This document shows positions 58,206-64,000 of a DNA stretch of 64,000 nt, piece by piece (the first letter of the stretch is position 1; the number at the start of each line of letters is the position of its first letter). Origin of the DNA: Ehretia macrophylla (Eukaryota; Streptophyta; Magnoliopsida; Boraginales; Ehretiaceae); NCBI GenBank assembly GCA_037974665.1, contig CM075782.1, positions 48,717,351-48,781,350 on the forward strand. Direction: 5' to 3'. Position numbers and translations under genes: made by a program. The notes beneath the pieces are model-generated. The model had not been told where the DNA came from. It ran no database searches and worked only from the letters and a program-made list of their open reading frames with translations.

Positions 58206-60112
58206 TATGTTTATATTTATTTTTATTTTTAATACTATAATAATAAAAGGGCAATTTTGTCATATTATACAAGTTATTCACATTACTACTCTTAATTTCT
58301 AAAGCATACCAAATATGTTATTCTCATTCTCAAATTTATTCCATTCATTGGCTCATTACATTCCTGTCCAAATCCATTTTAGTGTTCAATCGCTACCTAA
58401 GTTTCCAATGTTGCGTTAGCACCCTTGGTTTAGCCATCCACACATTCTTGCATGTACATGCGCATATTACAATTTTATCACGGAAACATACAATAAGAAT
58501 TCATAAGTTAATTTAACATAAACTGTAATTAATGGTTGTATATACAAATTCCATATTAATCAGATCGGTGGATTTTATAATTAGGACGTCACAAGAATCT
58601 GAAGCTTGAAATCTAAGATGATGTGCCACTAAATATCTATTTTGTTCAGTTTTTTCGATATTTAAAAGCATTTTTAGTGAGTTTAAAAGTTAAAATAAAC
58701 TTGTTTGGCTCATTATTTAAAAAACTTTTAAGTAAAAGCAAAAGCTAAAAAAAGATAAAAAATTTCGAGATGTTATTTTGACATCATGCAAGAAATTATT
58801 ATTATTCTTGTTTTCTAATTAAAAAACATTCCTTCATATTTTTTTAAGCCCAATATTACTCTCAAAATTTTTAAAAATTCTACATATACCAAACAATCAA
58901 CATTTTTTGTTCAACCGCACTTTAACTAAAACTCTACAGTTAAAAATTCTACAACTGAAATTTCACAATTAAACCAAACATCAGTCAATTTATTTCTTAT
59001 GAGATCCTGATTCTGAGAATCCATACTATATATCGGTCCGAATCCGATCGACTTGGGTGGGGAAACGAGCAAATGGGTATGTTCTCCACATCTGATGAGT
59101 ACAACACATCAAGTATAGAACTTTGTCTACTACTATTTACATCATAAAATTACTTTACACGTACGTTTAATATTTGACTAATATTACTTACATGGAGGTC
59201 ACATCTAGAAAAGGAAAATTGCGAGATTACCATTAGCGACCTTTGTGATAAAAATCGTGAAGATAATATTTCAAAGCAAATTCTAAGGAAAATAGCTACA
59301 AAGAATTTCCATGTTGGCGATATTATTGGTGAGCAACTTGTTTTCATCTTCATTTATTATCTGTTTTTCTACTAATATGCTTTTAATTGTTGCAAGAATT
59401 ATATCTTTTTCTCTTGGTGGACTAATTAATTTATTTTCCATTCTCTTCAATTTCTCTTCAAAAATTGAAGTGACGGACATGTGACCCTTATATATCTAAA
59501 GCCACTATCCGAAATTTCTAATTTTTTTGCTCTCATGATATTAGGTTCCTTGTAGATTAATTTGAGAATAAAATACTCAAACATGGCCATTGGAGTTTTT
59601 CCACGTTAATTAGCTACACTTCTCCTAATTTGTACATGACATTATGGAAAAAGTTAATACTTTATGTTAAATCTTCCCCTTTTTATCACTATTTTACATG
59701 GTAAAAATTTATATATTAATTTTAAATATGTCTTATATATAGTGAAAAATCTATTATATAAAATAATAAGAATTGATATACAACGCCGCTTGGCAAGGGC
59801 GGATGCACATTGGCAAAAACTTTTTTAAATATAATGATATTTTAAGGTAATTTTAATCTAAAATACAAATCAGTCTCCACCAAAAAAAATAAAAAATTAT
59901 ATATGATTATATATATATTATATCCCACACTGAAAAGATATCATAGATCCGTCCTACCCCTTGGTAGCTAGGTGACTGCCTATTTATATGCATGCATAGG
60001 GTGTATTGATTGTTTTACCAAAAGAATGGTGAGGGATGATCTCAACCTTATATCCAACCTTACCTTTCATCTTCTATAAAAGACTGATCATTTCACAACT
60101 TGAATTCGTGGC
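58206..60112. other. Module remainder, unit B3
   Basis: Counterpart of 20626-22548, including the exon-like open segment (about 59186-59333). No supported gene. Confidence 0.5.
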
Positions 60113-60324
60113 CTCGAGTTGGAAAGAGAGGACTCGCATGACAAAGAAGTGTGTGTCAACTTAGCAAGGATGATTGCCTGACATCGACCGACAAAGGAAC
60201 TATACTTTACTAGTACCCCATCGGAAGGAATGCAGGCAAGTCATCCTTGGCTAGTAAACAACATTCTTCTCATCATATAAGGCCTCCTTTCCTTTCCCTT
60301 TCCGCATACTTCTTCAGTGGGATG
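60113..60324 (+). repeat. Module F, unit B3, cut by retrotransposon
   Basis: Matches 22549-22753 and stops at GGGATG, exactly at the LTR boundary. Confidence 0.75.
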
Positions 60325-60700
60325 TGATACTTTAATGAATGAACGTATAAAAGACGAAACAAACTCAACTTTGAAGATTGTATTGAAGTTTAACATAATG
60401 AATTACAAGAATGAAATATAGAGCCAATTTTTAGAGATAATTGGAAAACTCCTAATAAGAACAGAGAATAAGATAACTATTTTCTGATGATCTATTAAGA
60501 GTCTATGTTTCTCTTTATATAAGATTGCAATGCCTTCTTTATTGTGTAACAAATTCTTTTAGATGCGTTGGTGTCTTCTTGTCACGTAAGCCACGTCCCA
60601 GCTATGGTTTGTTGCTAAGATTCTGTTGCGTAACCGTTTGCACACTATAACCATCTTGAGGCCCTTTTTGTATGAAGCATCAGGGTCGTTCATCACATCA
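60325..60700 (-). repeat. 3' LTR of Reina-like element
   Basis: 376 bp with ends TGAT...ATCA, directly followed by the polypurine tract CTCCCCTCCTC (60701-60711; GAGGAGGGGAG on the minus strand). Confidence 0.85.
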
Positions 60701-61080
60701 CTCCCCTCCTCAATTAGAACCTTGTCCTCAAGGTTCTTAAGCTGTTGTTCATCTATCCACGTAGCCTCCTCGATTGGTAGCCCTTCCCATTGGACCAAAA
60801 CCTGGTGGACTAATTGATGATGCCTTTGAACAATCCGCTGAGCCAAAATTGCAACTGGCTTATGGACTGGAGATGAATTAATGGACTGCTCAGGGAGTGG
60901 TGCTGTAGCGGAAACTCCGCCTTTAACCCTTTTAAGGAGGGAAACATGAAAGACTGGATGAAGTTTTGAAGTGATTGGCAATTCAAGTTTATACGCTACC
61001 TGACCCACGCGATCCACAATCTTGAAAGGACCATAAAACCTCCGACGAAGCTTATTATCCCCACAATCCCGAATAGACAA
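60559..61080 (-). pseudogene. Integrase C-terminus and chromodomain (Reina-like)
   Basis: 173 codons. FYGPFKIVDRVGQVAYKLELP is the GPY/F module (~16-35) and LHPVFHVSLLK follows. Then comes a chromodomain-like segment (~77-120: AILAQRIVQ..., VLVQWEGLPIEEATWID). The frame crosses the polypurine tract and continues ~46 codons into the LTR before its stop at 60559. Two in-frame stops (TAG for Trp, TGA for Arg) separate it from the rest of integrase at 61081-61115. Confidence 0.88.
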
Positions 61081-61104
61081 TTGTCAATAAGGTTGCAGCT
61101 TCAG

Positions 61105-61785
61105 CTAGACCATTTCACCCACCTCAAAGGTCTCTTCACGGCGTTTCTTATCGGCATATAGTTTTATGCGCTCCTGAGCATTTTGCAAATTATTTCTAAG
61201 TTGCTGGAGAATCATGTCCCTTTGACAAAGCTCCTGATCAACTACATCAATATTTGTGGAGCCTGGTAAATACTGTTGTATAGTTGGAGGAGGTCTTCCA
61301 TACACCGCCTGGAAAGGCGGCATATTGGCAAAAGTATGGTGCGAGGTATTGTACCAGAACTCGGCCCATGCTAAATACTTCGCCCAACGGTGTGGATTAT
61401 CTGCAACAAAACACCGTAAGTACAATTCCAAGCTCCGATTAACAATTTCGGTTTGTCCGTCACTTTGAGGATGATAAGCACTACTAGTAGCCAAAGAAGT
61501 TCCCTGTAACTGAAATATTTCTTTCCAGAACGAACTGATAAAAATGGGATCTCGGTCACTGACTATAGTGCGAGGAATGCCGTGAAGTCTATTATAATCT
61601 TCGTGGAGAAGATGGTCGCAACTCGTGCACTAGTAATGGGTTGTTGCATTGCAATGAAGTGTACGTACTTAGTCAGGCGGTCGACGACCACAAGGACAAT
61701 TGTTTTGCCGAGAGAAGATGGAAGATTAGTAATAAAATCCATACTAATATCTTCCCAGACCCTTTCTGGAATAAGTGAAGGCTAG
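61105..61785 (-). pseudogene. Integrase core (Reina-like)
   Basis: Carries the first catalytic Asp (ISMDFITNLP, ~61740), then a 1-nt frameshift near 61610. In the second frame come the second Asp (VSDRDPIF) and Glu (SDGQTEIVNRSLE), and the AEFWYNTSHH segment. It is preceded by a TAG (61782-61784) in place of Gln. The triad residues are all present but split between frames. Confidence 0.87.
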
Positions 61786-62861
61786 AGAAGTCCTGCCGAA
61801 TTTTGTTGAGAGACCTTCATGGATTGGCAAATCTGACAGTTGTCAACAAAAACCTTAACATCTTTTCTCATTCCCTTCCAAAAGAAATTGGAAGCCACCC
61901 GTTGAAAGGTGCGCAGCGAGCCAGCGTGACCACCAATAGGTGTGGAATGAAACTCTAAGAGAACCTTCTGGCGGAGAGGAGAATAAGTAACTAGGACTAG
62001 GCGATCGTGGTGAGTCAACAACCCATTTTGAATTGAATATTCAGTTTTGTTGGATGAAGAAGTTTGCAGTAATTGATGCCAATGCCGTAATTCAGGATGT
62101 GAATCATTTTCCTTCTGAAGTTCCTTGAAGATGTCAAAGCAAGGCTGAGAAATTGCCATAAAACAACCAGTGGGAATACGTGAGAGTGCATCAGCCACTG
62201 TGTTTTCCTTGCCAGGCTGATAGATGATTTCGAACTCGTACCCCAAAAGTTTAGAAAGCCATTTGTTCTGCTCTGGTGTCTGAATTGTTTGAGTTGTAAG
62301 ATTCTTCAAACTCCGCTGATCTGTTTTAATATAAAATTTGCGACCCAGAATATAATGCCTCCATTTTTTAACAGCCATAATGATCGCGTGCATCTCGCGA
62401 GTATATGTAGATGCGGCCTGCATTTGGCCACAAAGTTTGCAGCTGTAAAAAGCCAAAGGCTGACCTCCTTGTTGTAACACTGCTTCAATCCATGTTCCAG
62501 ATGCATCAGTCTCAATAACAAAAGGAACATAAAAATTATGAAGTACTAATATAGGAGCTGTAGTTAAGGCCCGTTTCAGGTAGTCAAAGGCCTGTTGTGC
62601 TTGATCTGTCCATTCGAAAGCGTTATTTTTGAGCAATTCAGTCAGTGGCCCCATGATGGTTGCGTACCCTTTTATGAATTTGCAGTAGTAACCTGTTAGC
62701 CCAAGAAATCCACGAAGGGCCTTGACAGAATTTGGAGTGGGCCAAGCGAGCATTGCTGTAACCTTCTCTTGATCCATAGAAATGCCCTCACCTGATATGA
62801 TGTGACCCAAATAATGAATGCTAGACTGACCAAATACACATTTGGACTTTTTGGCCACCAA
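61782..62861 (-). pseudogene. RT end, RNase H and integrase zinc finger (Reina-like)
   Basis: 359 codons. RT thumb ([15 protein letters not shown]), connection, RNase H with ETDASGTWIEAVL (Asp 119), REMHAI (Glu 156), KTDQRSL (Asp 181) and VADALSRIP. Then the HHCC finger (HSTPIGGH, then CQICQSMK). A 1-nt deletion near 62885 separates it from the RT core. Confidence 0.92.
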
Positions 62862-63276
62862 ACCATGAGCATATAGTGGTTAAGACCTGCTCTAAATGTC
62901 CCAAGTGATCTTGCCAACTCCCACTGTAAACCAAGATGTCATCGAAAAAAACCAGAACGAATCGCCTGAGGAATGGCTTGAAAACTATATTCATGGTGGC
63001 TTGGAATGTAGCCGGAGCATTAGTGAAACCAAAGGGCATCATGAGATATTCATAATGCCCCTCGTGAGTCCGAAAGGCTGTCTTGTGGATGTCGTCTTTG
63101 TGAACTCGTATCTGATGATATCCTGCTAACAAATCAAGCTTAGAGAAAATTTGTGCTCCAAACAACTCATCAATAGTAGGGATAGGGAATCTATCCTTGA
63201 TCGTAATGGCATTGAAGGCTCGGTAGTCGATACAGAATCGCCACGTGCCGTCTTTTTTTTTTTTAACTAGTAACAC
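62821..63276 (-). pseudogene. Reverse transcriptase core (Reina-like)
   Basis: Encodes [47 protein letters not shown] and the FFDD catalytic motif (110-113). An A-run (KKKKDG) is longer than usual. The frame is lost after the HLEQVLTT segment by a 1-nt deletion. Confidence 0.92.
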
Positions 63277-63339
63277 CGATGAAGAATAGGGACTTGTGCT
63301 TGGCTAAATCAGACCATCCTGCAACATAGTTTTTCAATT

Positions 63340-63966
63340 TCATTTTTTGAAAATATGGCAGCGATAGGGCCGCACATTAACCGGGGAAGCCCCAGTTTGC
63401 AAGGGAATGCGGTGATCAGTTGAACGGCATGGTGGCAACCCTTGAGGTTTTTCAAAAACTGAAGCATAGTTAGTCAAGAGAATATCCATATCAAGTTGTA
63501 AGTTTACCTGCGAAGAAGCATCCAATGACATTTCTTCGAGGCGGAAATAAGCTGCAGCAGAGTCAGTGGCTTGAAGCCGTCGAAAGCCCTTAAATTCCAT
63601 AGGTTCCAAAACTCCGCCACGATCACCCTGTAGCTTAATAGTTTGCCCACCCTGCTGAAATCCCAAGGTGAGTAACGCAAATTTTAGGCGGATATCTCCC
63701 AGTGTAATCAACCAAGAAATGTCCAATACCATATTTGACCCATGTAACAGAAGCACAAAAAGGTCCGTATAAATATTATTCCCTTCGATGGAAATGATTT
63801 CTTGTTTCACACAACCCTCGGTACGTAACCGTTCACCGCTACCGACCATAACCGTGAAGGTGGGTGTAGGTTCAATCAGAAGATTCAGAAATCGAGCGAC
63901 GCGTGTCTGCACAAAATTGTGTGCACTGCCGCCGTCGACGAGCACCTGGACCAAAGCCCCCATCAA
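63340..63966 (-). pseudogene. Protease and RT N-terminal linker (Reina-like)
   Basis: 208 codons. Retropepsin VLVDGGSAHNFVQ (8-20), with the DGGS form common in this group, is followed by MVGSGERL and VLDISWL. Then comes the linker to RT (VFEKPQGLPPCRSTDHRIPL). A pair of small indels near 63320-63345 and a TAG (63304-63306) in place of Gln separate it from the RT core. The frame is open upstream towards gag at the window end. Confidence 0.87.
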
Positions 63967-64000
63967 AACACCAGTAAGGCGTAGTGTAGTGAGAGAGTGT

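Larger units (their letters stand above)
37437..60324 (+). repeat. Copy B of the large direct duplication
   Basis: Direct-orientation copy of 1-22753. It ends abruptly at 60324, where a Reina-like element inserted; the homologous uninterrupted sequence is at 22749-22775. The remaining part of this duplicate should lie beyond position 64000. Confidence 0.95.
60325..64000 (-). mobile_element. Reina-like chromovirus, partial (runs off the window)
   Basis: 3' LTR, polypurine tract, then integrase with chromodomain, RNase H, RT and protease in reverse order on the plus strand. Gag and the 5' LTR lie beyond 64000. It inserted in copy B only; the empty site at 22749-22757 reads GGATGTGAT. The 5 bp before the LTR (GGATG, 60320-60324) should recur at the far end. 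Confidence 0.9.

Noticed and set aside
57693..58240. Ile/Tyr-rich and Leu/Asn-rich open frames of 60-89 codons
   Set aside because: They are translations of AAT/ATT and TA repeats.
1..64000. CRISPR arrays, prokaryotic operons, phage or defence systems
   Set aside because: No spacer-repeat arrays, ribosome-binding sites or operon structure; all content is plant transposon and intergenic DNA.

Overview
This window is plant nuclear DNA, most likely from a eudicot; the species cannot be named from the sequence. It is AT-rich. It contains Ty3/gypsy retrotransposons of three lineages with plant-type primer-binding sites, a CACTA transposon, a Helitron end, TRIMs, a tRNA-derived SINE and a MULE-type MITE. 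I see no intact host gene. Every long reading frame belongs to a decayed retrotransposon or is a shadow frame.

Layout. Positions 1-22753 (copy A) and 37437-60324 (copy B) are two direct copies of one segment, about 37.4 kb apart and only a few percent diverged by eye. Both copies hold the same insertions at the same sites with the same target duplications. In order these are: an RNase H-like pseudogene, a ~398-bp MULE-type MITE, a ~5.1-kb CACTA element that contains a Helitron end and fragments of host genes, a ~7.5-kb Tat-lineage Ty3/gypsy element with a ~2.16-kb solo LTR nested in it, and a large AAT/ATT simple-repeat tract. Between the copies (about 23.5-37.4 kb) lies an older, more diverged copy C of the same basic sequence modules. 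It is interrupted by a truncated TRIM, a complete 9.5-kb Tekay/Del-like chromovirus (24367-33865) and a second TRIM (35781-36547). Copy B is cut off at 60324 by a chromodomain-bearing, Reina-like Ty3/gypsy element that runs past the window edge. Copy A still shows the empty site.

History. A small tandem array of non-coding modules (promoter-like block F, block G and others, present five to six times) came first. The MITE, CACTA/Helitron, Tat element and solo LTR then inserted. The ~37-kb unit was next duplicated in tandem. After that the Reina-like element landed in copy B, and the Tat and CACTA contents of the two copies decayed independently. Most nonsense changes are C-to-T or G-to-A, as expected from deamination of methylated cytosine.

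The elements do not form a working pathway. The most informative points are the capture of a ketol-acid reductoisomerase exon and a charged-protein exon inside the CACTA/Helitron composite, a Tat element that lacks integrase but keeps an opposite-strand TATA/leader region, and the datable order of nested insertions.
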